Origin: 20CM-2-55-15 sp964633285 | GTDB taxonomy: Bacteria > Acidobacteriota > Terriglobia > 20CM-2-55-15 | Direction of reading: 5' to 3' | DNA length: 64,000 nt | Assembly: GCA_964633285.1 (NCBI GenBank) | Contig: CAZWGA010000006.1 | Span: forward strand, 1-64,000 | Shown: positions 1 through 7,572 of the stretch, one piece after another | Layout of the letters: the number at the start of each line of letters is the position of its first letter | Numbering within the stretch: position 1 is the first letter of the stretch | Made by a program: the position numbers and the translations under genes | Notes under the pieces: generated by a model | The model's input: only the letters and a program-made list of their open reading frames with translations | Database searches by the model: none | What the model was told of the DNA's origin: nothing

Positions 1-520
1 TGAAGCCGACTATTTTCTTAGGCAGCAGCGTGTCTAGGAAAGTCTGGGAAGTCCATTCGATGATTCCCCTTAAGTCCGCGACGGAAAGCTCAGCCTCCCA
101 ATTCTTTTCCTCAAGTTGACTTCCGTCTTGCTTCCTAACGATCTTTCCGTTTTTCCGGACTGGTACCATGTTCCAGACGCGAAGAACCGCAATTTTGGTG
201 CTGCCATCCCCGACAAATACAACATGAAAGTGTGCGATGGCGTTGCGCAGGTATTTGATTAATTGGTTAAGATCTACGACCTGCCTGAAATTTCCGCTCA
301 CCTTTGGTACTGGCCAGCCTTCTGCTTCTAGTTGCGCCAGCGGGGTCCGAGGGATCGTCGCAACATACGATTGCTGTGGAAAGATAAGAAGACCAAGCAT
401 GGAATTAATGAGTTGCGTTACCTCAAACACGTTTTCACCTTCAGACCGTAGCTGGTCGATGGCCTCAAGATTTGCCTTTGTCCGGCGGGCGAAGTCTTTC
501 ACTACGTATTCGTAGTTCAT
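1..520 (-). CDS. HEPN-family putative RNase, partial (3' end beyond window)
   Basis: An open frame of 173 codons starts at ATG 520-518 and reaches the window edge without a stop. An AGAGGGA Shine-Dalgarno lies about 9 nt upstream. Residues 92-97 read RNAIAH, the R-X4-H catalytic motif of HEPN ribonucleases, at the end of a predicted helix. The surrounding helices (VTQLINSMLGLLIFPQ near residue 34) and the later ADLR segment resemble the pEK499_p136-type HEPN family. HEPN proteins usually cleave RNA in toxin-antitoxin, abortive-infection or CRISPR-associated settings; that role is inferred here. The gene lies just after an attC-like site, so it appears to be a cassette gene. Most of the usual family length seems present. 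Confidence 0.72.
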   Translation of the reverse strand, partial: MNYEYVVKDFARRTKANLEAIDQLRSEGENVFEVTQLINSMLGLLIFPQQSYVATIPRTPLAQLEAEGWPVPKVSGNFRQVVDLNQLIKYLRNAIAHFHVVFVGDGSTKIAVLRVWNMVPVRKNGKIVRKQDGSQLEEKNWEAELSVADLRGIIEWTSQTFLDTLLPKKIVGF

Positions 521-539
521 CTGATCAATCCCTCTGAGC

Positions 540-603
540 GCCTAACGGCGGGCATGAGCCGCGCCGCGTTCTTCACGGTGTCAACTCTACACCCGGGTTA
601 AGC
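540..603 (-). other. attC-like integron recombination site
   Basis: On the minus strand the site runs from R'' GCTTAAC (603-597) to R' GTTAGGC (546-540). Both fit the attC consensus boxes RYYYAAC and GTTRRRY and pair with one G-T wobble. Inner stretches (GGGTGT with ATGCCC) can pair weakly, and a TGAGCCGC/GCGGCTCA inverted repeat also spans the element. At 64 nt it is within the usual attC size range. It sits between the ART-like gene and the start of the HEPN gene, as expected for a cassette boundary. Inner L-box pairing is poorer than in model sites, so this call is moderate. Confidence 0.6.
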
Positions 604-701
604 GGCTCACCATGCAAAGAAGTTTTTCTCCACTCCGGGTTCGATAGACACGATTGCAAAAGAACTCGGCTTCAACGGCACCTTGAGGCGGAAATTGATG
701 T

Positions 702-1277
702 TCAGAACACAGTCTTCATTAAGCATTGGACCAAAAAGTCGCAGTTGTTCGATGGCTTTATTGGGCGGTTTCCGCCTTCACTGAGGACTCCGGCGACTGA
801 TACGCCTGAAGCGATTACCAGTAATGGTCGCGGCTCAACTTGGAATAAGGAAACCAACGGATGTTCTTCGAGGCGAAAAGTGTTTGATACCTCAGGTCGA
901 CGCTCAGCAAGAAGCCGCCAAAGCCGCCAGGCTTGTGTGATCAACTCAGAACCAAAACGGTTCGTAAGGGCATAGCTAACTGCAGACGCACGACTCGGCG
1001 TCAAGTACGAATCTCCGTGCTGGAAGTTCCCAGAATCGCTGAATGACTCTTGGTGAACCATCCACTCGGTCGCGAATCTGCTTGTCATCCATTCGGTATC
1101 GTTTGCGAAGGCTTGGTCGCATGCCATCAAAGCTCGATTCAGAAACTCTTTCACATCGTATTGAGCGATTGGATTTACTGAACCCAGACCAAACCGTTCG
1201 ATCGACTCGCTAAACTGCGACGCGGTTCCGTGATACAACGGGATCCGAAAGAATCCATTTTGAATGATTTCGTCCAT
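702..1277 (-). CDS. ADP-ribosyltransferase-like protein (putative toxin/effector)
   Basis: This 191-aa protein is not a recognised named family, but its motif layout resembles the ART (PARP/DarT-like) fold. There is a YHGT motif at residues 15-18 followed by a helix ending in FGLG. A YLTPSRASAVSYA segment at 91-103 matches the usual second-motif pattern of aromatic residue, T/S, then A-x-x-YA. A late strand contains FQVEP, whose Glu could be the third catalytic residue. Such enzymes transfer ADP-ribose from NAD to protein, RNA or DNA; activity and target here are inference. ATG 1277 lies 13 nt after the preceding attC core with no strong ribosome site. It is flanked by attC-like sites on both sides. 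About 100 nt of noncoding DNA separates its stop from the next attC. Confidence 0.6.
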   Translation of the reverse strand: MDEIIQNGFFRIPLYHGTASQFSESIERFGLGSVNPIAQYDVKEFLNRALMACDQAFANDTEWMTSRFATEWMVHQESFSDSGNFQHGDSYLTPSRASAVSYALTNRFGSELITQAWRLWRLLAERRPEVSNTFRLEEHPLVSLFQVEPRPLLVIASGVSVAGVLSEGGNRPIKPSNNCDFLVQCLMKTVF

Positions 1278-1290
1278 TGGGTTGCTATCC

Positions 1291-1382
1291 GCCTAACGAT
1301 TCTAACGATCAGCCGCAAGTGGCGCGCAACTTTCGTCAGACGACAACTAGATGCGCCGATTGCTGGCATCGTGGTGTTAGGC
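1291..1382 (-). other. attC-like integron recombination site
   Basis: On the minus strand R'' GCCTAAC (1382-1376) and R' GTTAGGC (1297-1291) are perfect reverse complements matching RYYYAAC/GTTRRRY. Just inside, CGATGCCAGC can pair with GGCTGATCG with a bulge, and GGCGCA with TGCG(CG)CC, giving the imperfect long hairpin typical of attC. The TAA stop of the upstream gene lies inside the R'' box, a hallmark of cassette genes. The next gene starts 13 nt beyond R'. The extra GTTAGAATC copy next to R' makes the two arms unequal. Confidence 0.72.
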
Positions 1383-2024
1383 ATCGTGGCGCATGTCCCA
1401 GGCAAGTATGTCGTAATAGATTGCCGGCGCCTGAGCCTTTTGCGCGATTGTCGCAATCCGCTCCTGAAACGAGGAGTATTGCTGCGGCGTCTGGATCCAC
1501 CTCATTGTCGCGCTCTTCGGAATGGACAGATCGGGTGCGACTGCTCGAAGTCCTATTAGAGTGTAGCTGTCCAATGGTACATGCTGAAGGTGAATGAGCG
1601 CGCGACGTTCTCGTTGGGACAGTGAGCTTAAGCACGCGAGCCTTTTCAGCACCAAGTTGAACAGCTTCGCGCCGCGACCGTAACCCATCTCCGTGCCCGT
1701 CACCTTTTGCCAATGCCGACAGAGAGCGAGAGCCGAGGCGTGGATATAGGCCGAGTATTCGCGATCCACAGGGACCCTACTGAATGGTGGAATGCGCTTC
1801 TGAATATGGGATTCCGCCCAGTTGCGAAAGGCGTCAGACGGACGCACCGGCAGATTCCGGAACGCCCGATATGTATTGCTAGCAACCGCCGAAGAGACAA
1901 CCTTCCCGAGCGTATCGATCCGTTCATCAAAGTATTTATTTGCCAGACTTCTTGTCCGCCCCCGACGAAGTGCAGTAATGAGCTCTGACTCGGACTTGAA
2001 AACATAAGGCACGGCCACAGGCAT
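1377..2024 (-). CDS. Cassette-borne protein of unknown function (215 aa)
   Basis: I do not recognise a named family. The protein is mostly alpha-helical, with no signal peptide or membrane segment. Visible landmarks are a YGRGAKLFNLVLKRL helix, a VPLDSYTLIGLRAV segment, and a C-terminal W-I-x-T-x-x-Q-Y-x-S-F-Q-E-R-I helix leading to YYDILAWDMRH. This layout resembles uncharacterised proteins often found in accessory islands, but I cannot name them. The stop codon is embedded in the attC R'' box. A GGGAGG ribosome site lies only 3 nt before ATG 2024, so GTG at codon 3 or 5 may be the real start. It is first in the array and may be the partner or antitoxin of the downstream genes; that is speculation. 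Confidence 0.6.
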   Translation of the reverse strand: MPVAVPYVFKSESELITALRRGRTRSLANKYFDERIDTLGKVVSSAVASNTYRAFRNLPVRPSDAFRNWAESHIQKRIPPFSRVPVDREYSAYIHASALALCRHWQKVTGTEMGYGRGAKLFNLVLKRLACLSSLSQRERRALIHLQHVPLDSYTLIGLRAVAPDLSIPKSATMRWIQTPQQYSSFQERIATIAQKAQAPAIYYDILAWDMRHDA

Positions 2025-2318
2025 TCACCTCCCAGTTCAAGATGGCTAAAGAGCTATTCAACTGATCCTTGACGCGAATGATATGACCCGATGCAGGCCG
2101 GACCAAGCGGAATTAGGACGTCCGCACACCACGATCTCTTGGGGCCGACTCCCAGTGACAACGTGACGACATACCTTCAACGGGATCCGTTTTGGGAGAG
2201 GGTCTGACCCTAGGAGCCACTATCTTTCTCGCCGCAAAACTCAAACTGAGTTACTACAGCATCGTTGACAATTCTTGACCTTCGCGCTCGGTGAAGACGC
2301 TTAGAATGTCGATCGTTT
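2025..2318. other. Intergenic boundary between cassette array and two-component operon
   Basis: About 290 nt carry no convincing gene. On the minus strand there is a possible promoter (2078-2106) and an attI-like core box GTTGAAT (2062-2056) between it and the first cassette gene. No integrase gene is present. A short GGGTC-T-GACCC palindrome sits at 2200-2210. No clear sigma-70 promoter or ribosome site was found for the response regulator at 2319, although TTGAC motifs occur at 2264-2278. Confidence 0.5.
2078..2106 (-). promoter_or_regulatory. Possible sigma-70 promoter of the cassette array
   Basis: On the minus strand TTGGTC (2106-2101), a 17-nt spacer and TATCAT (2083-2078) lie about 54 nt upstream of the 215-aa gene and point into the array. 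The -10 matches 5 of 6 consensus bases and the -35 matches 3 of 6. Its position is what a cassette promoter (Pc) would need. Confidence 0.33.
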
Positions 2319-3011
2319 ATGGACCGGATTCTGATCATCGATGACGACGTGGAATTATGCGCGCTCGTTTCGCAATTTCTCGGGCGCGAAGGTTTCGCTG
2401 CGGCCTGTTCGCACAGCGGCAGCGAGGGCGTGAAGCTTGCGCTGAGCGGCACTTTCGACCTCATCATGCTCGACGTCATGCTGCCGGATTCGAATGGTTT
2501 CGATGTTCTGGGACAGATTCGCGCTCAGTCACGAACTCCAATTCTGATGCTAACTGCCCGCGGCGACACGCTCGATCGCGTGATGGGCCTGGATATGGGA
2601 GCGGACGACTATCTCCCGAAACCGTACGATCCGGCGGAACTCTCCGCCCGCATTCGGGCGATTCTCCGCCGATCGAAATCTCAGGGAGACCAGGCCGGCC
2701 TTCCTCCGATCGTTGTCGGCGACGTCGAACTGAAACCGGCGTCGCGCACAGCGCTGCGCAACGGCGCGCCGTTGGATTTGACCGCGGTTGAATTCGATCT
2801 GCTTGCAGTTTTGATGAAGGTCGCGGGTACCGCGGTAAGCCGGGAGGATCTGGTGCGCACCGTTCTCGGGCGCGAATTCTCGCCCTTCGATCGAAGCATC
2901 GATACGCATGTCTGCAATCTCCGCAAAAAAATCGGACGCCTGAAAGACGGCGCCGAACGCATCAAAGGCATTCGCGGAACGGGATACTTGTATGCGAAAT
3001 CTCTTTCTTAA
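2319..3011 (+). CDS. Response regulator, OmpR/PhoB (CpxR-like) family
   Basis: A 230-aa two-domain transcription regulator. The receiver domain (1-115) has the acidic pocket D8-D10, phospho-acceptor D52 (LDVMLPD), switch T79 and K101. A winged-helix DNA-binding domain follows (about 132-228) with the recognition-helix region RSIDTHVCNLRKKIG. It overlaps the histidine kinase by 20 nt, so the two are a translationally coupled pair. By family it should be phosphorylated by that kinase and control envelope or stress genes; targets are not visible. No good ribosome site precedes ATG 2319. Confidence 0.93.
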   Translation: MDRILIIDDDVELCALVSQFLGREGFAAACSHSGSEGVKLALSGTFDLIMLDVMLPDSNGFDVLGQIRAQSRTPILMLTARGDTLDRVMGLDMGADDYLPKPYDPAELSARIRAILRRSKSQGDQAGLPPIVVGDVELKPASRTALRNGAPLDLTAVEFDLLAVLMKVAGTAVSREDLVRTVLGREFSPFDRSIDTHVCNLRKKIGRLKDGAERIKGIRGTGYLYAKSLS

Positions 3012-4341
3012 GATCTTTCTCTGGTTCTGGCTGACGGTCGTTGGAGTCGCCGTGGCTCTTGCAGCCTCCGTGACCTATGCGACGCATGCACCGCGCGTGC
3101 AGCTCCAGGCAGCCGCCGACAATATGCCGGCTGCCGCCAAAGCCGCAGCGGAGAAATTCGAACGCGGAGGCCGGCCTGCGCTGGCAGGCTTTCTGAGCGA
3201 TATCGAGATGCGGTATCCCGTCATCGCATTTTTCTTTGACGCTGATGGCCGCGAACTTCTCGATCATACTTTTTCAGCGGATGTGCGGCGTGCCGCTGCG
3301 GCTGCGAAGAAAGAATCGGTCTATCTGAGAGGAAATATCACGGCTCATCGCGCAGCAGGTCCGAGCGGACGTGATTACTCGCTTGTGCTGTTGTTGAATC
3401 CCGACAGCCCCTCGGCCGTCGGCAAAGCGGGGTTCCTGAAATTTGCAGTCCTGTTTTTGCCGATAGTCACGCTTGTCGTGGGAGCCGGTTCATGTTTCCT
3501 CATTACACGCCATATTACCTCACCGTTGTTCCGGCTTCGCGCCGCCGCCGGCGAAGTCGCGAAAGGAAGTCTCGAAACGCGGGTCACTCCGAAGCTCGGC
3601 CGCCGGCGCGACGAGATTGCCGCGCTGGGCCGCGACTTCGATCGCATGACCGAACGCCTCGAAGCTCTGGTTGCGGGACACAAACGATTATTGGGCGACG
3701 TTTCTCATGAGCTGCGATCGCCGCTATCACGGCTTGTCGTAGCTCTTGGCCTTGCCCGGAAAGCTTCAGCGCCGGAGCTTGACGAGTGCTTCAATCGAAT
3801 CGCGCTGGAAGCGAATCGTCTCGATCAATTGATCGGCCAGTTGCTGACTCTGTCCCGCATCGACAGCGGCTCGCTTTCCTCGGCGAGCACGGAGTTCAAC
3901 CTGTCCGATCTTGTTCGGGAAGTTGCGGGCGACGCGGACTTCGAAGCACGCGCTCACTGGCGGCGCGTTACCGTGAATTCGATGGAAGAATACGTTTTTA
4001 CCGGTTCTGAAGAATTGTTGAGAAGCGCCATCGAGAATGTCGTGCGCAACGCGATTCGCCTGACTCGCGAAAATACTGCGGTTGAAATGTCGCTCGAGCG
4101 CCAGGATCGAAGGCTGGTCCTTCGCGTTCGTGATCATGGGCCGGGTCTGCCCGAGAACATGCTTTCAGACATCTTTCTTCCGTTCCGGCGCTTCCCGAAC
4201 GAAGCCGGAACCGCCGGTGAAGGCGCAGGTCTTGGCCTGGCCATCGCACAGCGCGCGGTTGCCGCGAACGGCGGCCATATCGAGGCGATTAATGCGAAAG
4301 ACGGCGGCCTCATCGTGGTGATCGAACTTCCCGCCATGTAA
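2992..4341 (+). CDS. Sensor histidine kinase (CpxA-like)
   Basis: A 449-aa membrane sensor kinase. A transmembrane helix at 8-28 and another at about 152-171 bracket a periplasmic sensor region of about 120 residues. A HAMP linker (172-228) follows, then the dimerisation/phosphotransfer domain with H239 in DVSHELRSPLSRL. The catalytic ATPase domain has an N box (ENVVRNAIR, about 346), DHGPGLP (G1) and GAGLGLAI (G2). All expected catalytic motifs are present. The gene overlaps its response regulator and lies 14 nt before a membrane methyltransferase gene, possibly the same transcript. Confidence 0.93.
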   Translation: MRNLFLKIFLWFWLTVVGVAVALAASVTYATHAPRVQLQAAADNMPAAAKAAAEKFERGGRPALAGFLSDIEMRYPVIAFFFDADGRELLDHTFSADVRRAAAAAKKESVYLRGNITAHRAAGPSGRDYSLVLLLNPDSPSAVGKAGFLKFAVLFLPIVTLVVGAGSCFLITRHITSPLFRLRAAAGEVAKGSLETRVTPKLGRRRDEIAALGRDFDRMTERLEALVAGHKRLLGDVSHELRSPLSRLVVALGLARKASAPELDECFNRIALEANRLDQLIGQLLTLSRIDSGSLSSASTEFNLSDLVREVAGDADFEARAHWRRVTVNSMEEYVFTGSEELLRSAIENVVRNAIRLTRENTAVEMSLERQDRRLVLRVRDHGPGLPENMLSDIFLPFRRFPNEAGTAGEGAGLGLAIAQRAVAANGGHIEAINAKDGGLIVVIELPAM

Positions 4342-4355
4342 TAACATGTCGGGCG

Positions 4356-4946
4356 ATGATGGCCTGGGCTTCGTTCCTGACCGACGTTTTCGCGCAACTC
4401 GTCGTTATCCTGTATCCCGGCGTGTTTGTTTACTGGTTGATCGTTCATACGAACATCGCGCGCTTAAGGGCTGCCCGAATCAAGGCCGAATGGATTGCTG
4501 CTTTCGCCTGGGTTGTGACTGCGGGACCTCTGATTTATTTTCGGCGCGAGATCTTCCAGTGGCGCTGGCCGATGCCGTTCTGGATCGCATCAGGACTGGT
4601 GGCCTTCATTATGGCGCTGACTTTTGGAAGAGCCGCCTCGCGGCACATTCCCCTCCGAACTTTGATCGGCCTTGCCGAGATCGAGCCGCAAAAGAACAAA
4701 CAGATCATGCTGGAATCCGGTGTTTACGGAAGGACGCGAAACCCGATTTATTTCGCGCATATCCTTCTCGTGTTTTCCGCCGCGGCGCTTTCCGGTTTCG
4801 CTGCGAACTGGATCATGCTGGGTCTCGACGTGATCGTGCTGCCGTTTCTGATCCTCGCTGAAGAACGCGAACTGCTCGATCGATTCGGACCGGCATACGC
4901 TGCTTATATGAAGCGGGTTCCACGCTTCTTTCCACGTTTGCGGTAA
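4356..4946 (+). CDS. Isoprenylcysteine carboxyl methyltransferase (ICMT)/PEMT-family membrane protein
   Basis: A 196-aa integral membrane protein with about five hydrophobic helices. The C-terminal part has the family hallmarks: GVYGRTRNPIYFAHILL near 133-149, then EERELLDRFGPAYAAYMKRVPRFFP near the end, which bind S-adenosylmethionine at the membrane. Bacterial members methylate lipids or small hydrophobic molecules; the substrate here is unknown. Start ATG 4356 is followed by a second ATG at 4359. It follows the sensor kinase and precedes another membrane protein by 12 nt. Confidence 0.8.
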   Translation: MMAWASFLTDVFAQLVVILYPGVFVYWLIVHTNIARLRAARIKAEWIAAFAWVVTAGPLIYFRREIFQWRWPMPFWIASGLVAFIMALTFGRAASRHIPLRTLIGLAEIEPQKNKQIMLESGVYGRTRNPIYFAHILLVFSAAALSGFAANWIMLGLDVIVLPFLILAEERELLDRFGPAYAAYMKRVPRFFPRLR

Positions 4947-4958
4947 ACTTTCACCCTT

Positions 4959-5453
4959 ATGGTTCTGGCGTTGCTGACTTCCGCGCTCGTGTCGATCGTT
5001 TGTTTGATCATGACCGTTCTGATGGGCATTACACCCATGTGGCGAACGAATCTCGCGCAGCACGTTCTGTTTGGATTTTTTACTACTTTTCTCGTAACGC
5101 TGACTCAGAGCATGACGATGTTTTACTTCATCGGCACAGGGAAGCAGGTGAAGGACCTTGTATCCACCCTGCCGTCGGGAGCCGCGCTCATACAGCGAAC
5201 GAAAAAGTTCAAGGCGAAGGTTTTTCCTCCGGCATTGTGGGCCATGTTGTTCACGATGGCGACGATGATCATCGGCGGCGGCGTGCACACCCATGCCTGG
5301 TGGACTCCGCCGCTGTTGCACGCGCTGCTGTCCGCGATCTCCCTCTACTACAACTTCGTGGCGTTCTGGCAGGAAGCGAAGTACATGCTCGAGCAGAATA
5401 TGCTGATGGAAGAAGTCGATCGTCTGCTTCAGGCAACTCCATCGGCCGAATGA
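4959..5453 (+). CDS. Uncharacterised four-helix membrane protein
   Basis: I do not recognise the family. The 164-aa protein has hydrophobic helices near 2-24, 34-56, 90-107 and 112-134. Between the second and third is a basic loop with QRTKKFKAKVFPP. A conserved-looking GGGVHTHAWW motif follows the third helix and could bind metal, but this is only a guess. Its stop overlaps the next gene's start (ATGA), so it is translated together with the SAM methyltransferase. Confidence 0.7.
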   Translation: MVLALLTSALVSIVCLIMTVLMGITPMWRTNLAQHVLFGFFTTFLVTLTQSMTMFYFIGTGKQVKDLVSTLPSGAALIQRTKKFKAKVFPPALWAMLFTMATMIIGGGVHTHAWWTPPLLHALLSAISLYYNFVAFWQEAKYMLEQNMLMEEVDRLLQATPSAE

Positions 5454-6181
5454 GCCTCTTTTACCGGATCATCTATCCACCGCGCTTTGCGTCTCCCGAA
5501 CTGGAAACGCCCGGCGACATCGACGCATTCATCGATTCACGCGCTCTCGAATATCCAACGAAGATTGAAGATGAATTTGTTCAACGCGCATTGGGACTGG
5601 GTGTGGACGGAGGAATGATCCTTGATGTCGGCACGCGTGTCGGCCTCATATCGCTGAAAGTCCTGTGGCAGAATGAAAGCTTTTACGCGATCGGAATGGA
5701 CCGGTCGCCGGCCATGATCGATCGGGCGAGGGAAACGGCAGCGGCATGGGGACTGGATCAACGGGCTTTTTTTCAGGTTGGTGATGCGCGAAAAATGCGA
5801 TTGAAGACGGCATACTTCGATCTCGCGATTTCGGATTCAACGCTGCATTCCTTCGATGATCCCTTGTCCGTACTGGCGGAAATCAATCGCGTCCTGAAGC
5901 CAAAGGGAGGCCTGCTGATTCGTGATCTACTGAGGCCCGCGCGGCTTCAGATGAATAAAAAACTTCAGGCGCACGCGCCGTTGTACGGCACGCGCATGCG
6001 CGGGCATGTGGAAGCCTCGATGCGAGCGGGTTTCACGCTCGAGGAAATCGAAGCGATGGTTCGATCTTCCGGACTCGAACGCGCCAGGGTGTCGGCCTGG
6101 GGCGAACATCATTTCATTATCGAGAGGGAAGGCGAGAGCGATCCGAATTCGTGGATCAAGGCGCGGGAGCAGTATCTCTGA
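5450..6181 (+). CDS. Class I SAM-dependent methyltransferase
   Basis: The start is taken at ATG 5450, which overlaps the preceding stop; the longer open frame upstream is antisense or out-of-frame noise. The 243-aa protein has the Rossmann motif I ILDVGTRVGLIS (about 54-65), an acidic residue at GMDRSP, a VGDARKM motif and motif IV DLAISDSTLHSFDDP. The glycine-rich loop is degenerate (DVGTRVG rather than GxGxG). It resembles ubiE-type small-molecule methyltransferases; the substrate is unknown. It overlaps the downstream flavoprotein gene by 1 nt. Confidence 0.85.
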   Translation: MSLFYRIIYPPRFASPELETPGDIDAFIDSRALEYPTKIEDEFVQRALGLGVDGGMILDVGTRVGLISLKVLWQNESFYAIGMDRSPAMIDRARETAAAWGLDQRAFFQVGDARKMRLKTAYFDLAISDSTLHSFDDPLSVLAEINRVLKPKGGLLIRDLLRPARLQMNKKLQAHAPLYGTRMRGHVEASMRAGFTLEEIEAMVRSSGLERARVSAWGEHHFIIEREGESDPNSWIKAREQYL

Positions 6182-7530
6182 TGAAGATCCTCATCATCGG
6201 CGGGAACGCCGCCGGCCTCACTGCGGCCGCGCGCGCCAAACGAATGGATCCGAAGCTCGACGTGACCGTCCTCGAAAAAGGCCCGGACATTTCCTACAGT
6301 ACGTGCGGTATTCCGTATTATCTGTCCAGGCTGGTAAGAGCCCGCGACCTGGTTTCATACACACCGGAATCGTTCGAGAAGGAGCGTGGAATAAAGGTTC
6401 ACGCGCAAACGCGCGTGGACGAAATCGCTCCGTCGAGGAAACGCGTCATGACCACGCGCACGGATACCGGCGAGCGTGCCGAGTTTTCCTACGAGCGGTT
6501 GCTGATTTCAACGGGGGTTGTTCCAAAACTTCCGGAGATTCCCGGAACGGACCTCAAGAACGTTTTCACGGTCATCGATCTTCAGGACGCAGTCCGGTTT
6601 AATGAAGCGCTGGAAAATGCGCAGCGCGTCGCCATTGTCGGAGCGGGTTATGTGGGCCTGGAGATGGCGGAGTGCCTTCATGCGATCGGAAAAAGTGTTC
6701 ATCTCTATGAACGCGAATTGCATGTGTTGCCGGGAATTGATGCGGACATGGCGCAGATTATCGAATACGAACTTCAGCGTTTCGGCATCCGAGTTTCACT
6801 TGGAGCAAAGATACTCGCGTTAACAGGAAACAGCGGACGTGTTTCGGGAGTGAAGGCGGCGAGCGGTCTGGGAATCGATCCGGCAGATGTGGTATTGCTC
6901 GACACCGGAGTCGCGCCAAACGTCAGTCTGGCTCGCGATGCCGGGATTCAAATCGGCGCAACGGGAGCGATTTCCGTGAATGCCTGCATGGAGACAAACG
7001 TGCCCGGTATCTTCGCGGCCGGCAATTGCGCGGAGACGTTTTGCATGCTTCGCCGCCGTCCGGTGCTGCACTACATCGGTACCGTTGCGGCCAAGCAGGG
7101 CCGTGTCGCCGGCGAAAACCTCGCAGCGCGGCGGACGAAATTTCCGGGCGCGATCGGAACAACGGTTCTCAAGGTTTTCGATCTCGCCGTTGCCCGGACC
7201 GGCCTCTCTTCGGAGGATGCGGCGGCAGAGAGTGTGCCGGTGGTTTCGGCGCGCATCGAAGCGCTCGATCGCGCGGCGTATTATCCGGAGGCGCGAAAGA
7301 TCTGGGTGAAGCTGATTGCCGAGCGCGAGAGTTCAAAGCTTATCGGCGCCCAGGTGGCCGGCTATGGCGACGCTTCCAAACGCATCGATGTTGCCGCCGC
7401 CGCAATCACCGGCGGAATGCGCGTGGATGAATTGGCGCAACTCGATCTGGCGTATTCCCCGCCTTACGGTACCCTCTGGGATCCCTTGCTGGTCGCGGCT
7501 CAAGCGGTATTGCGAAAAATGTCCATGTGA
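6181..7530 (+). CDS. FAD-dependent disulfide oxidoreductase (CoA-disulfide reductase/NADH oxidase family)
   Basis: A 449-aa flavoprotein starting at ATG 6181, which overlaps the upstream stop. The N-terminal FAD motif is IIGGNAAGLTAAARAK (5-20). C42 in YSTCGIPYY aligns with the single redox cysteine of CoA-disulfide reductases and NADH oxidases. The NAD-binding motif is VAIVGAGYVGLEMAE (about 155-169), and the second FAD motif is GIFAAGNCAE. A C-terminal dimerisation domain completes the normal family length. Expected role: NAD(P)H-dependent reduction of CoA disulfide, polysulfide or oxygen in the cytoplasm. It is last in a run of overlapping genes starting at 4356. Confidence 0.9.
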   Translation: MKILIIGGNAAGLTAAARAKRMDPKLDVTVLEKGPDISYSTCGIPYYLSRLVRARDLVSYTPESFEKERGIKVHAQTRVDEIAPSRKRVMTTRTDTGERAEFSYERLLISTGVVPKLPEIPGTDLKNVFTVIDLQDAVRFNEALENAQRVAIVGAGYVGLEMAECLHAIGKSVHLYERELHVLPGIDADMAQIIEYELQRFGIRVSLGAKILALTGNSGRVSGVKAASGLGIDPADVVLLDTGVAPNVSLARDAGIQIGATGAISVNACMETNVPGIFAAGNCAETFCMLRRRPVLHYIGTVAAKQGRVAGENLAARRTKFPGAIGTTVLKVFDLAVARTGLSSEDAAAESVPVVSARIEALDRAAYYPEARKIWVKLIAERESSKLIGAQVAGYGDASKRIDVAAAAITGGMRVDELAQLDLAYSPPYGTLWDPLLVAAQAVLRKMSM

Positions 7531-7536
7531 TAAAAT
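7528..7536 (+). promoter_or_regulatory. Extended -10 promoter for mltD
   Basis: TGATAAAAT gives a TGn-extended -10 box 36 nt before the mltD start. A TTGCGA at 7510-7515 could serve as -35 but only 15 nt away. The box overlaps the stop codon of the upstream flavoprotein gene. Confidence 0.4.
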
Positions 7537-7572
7537 GCCGCGGAATCTACGGAACTAAGGAGTAGGGAAGTA

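Noticed and set aside
1230..1597. Plus-strand open frames across the second attC-like site and the 215-aa gene
   Set aside because: They are arginine-rich, low-complexity antisense frames with no ribosome site and no recognisable domain.
2056..2062. attI-like or attC R' box GTTGAAT on the minus strand
   Set aside because: A seven-base degenerate motif alone, with no partner box to its right and no integrase, is not enough to call an attachment site.
2200..2210. GGGTCTGACCC palindrome upstream of the response regulator
   Set aside because: Too short to name an operator or mobile-element end, and no second copy was seen close by.
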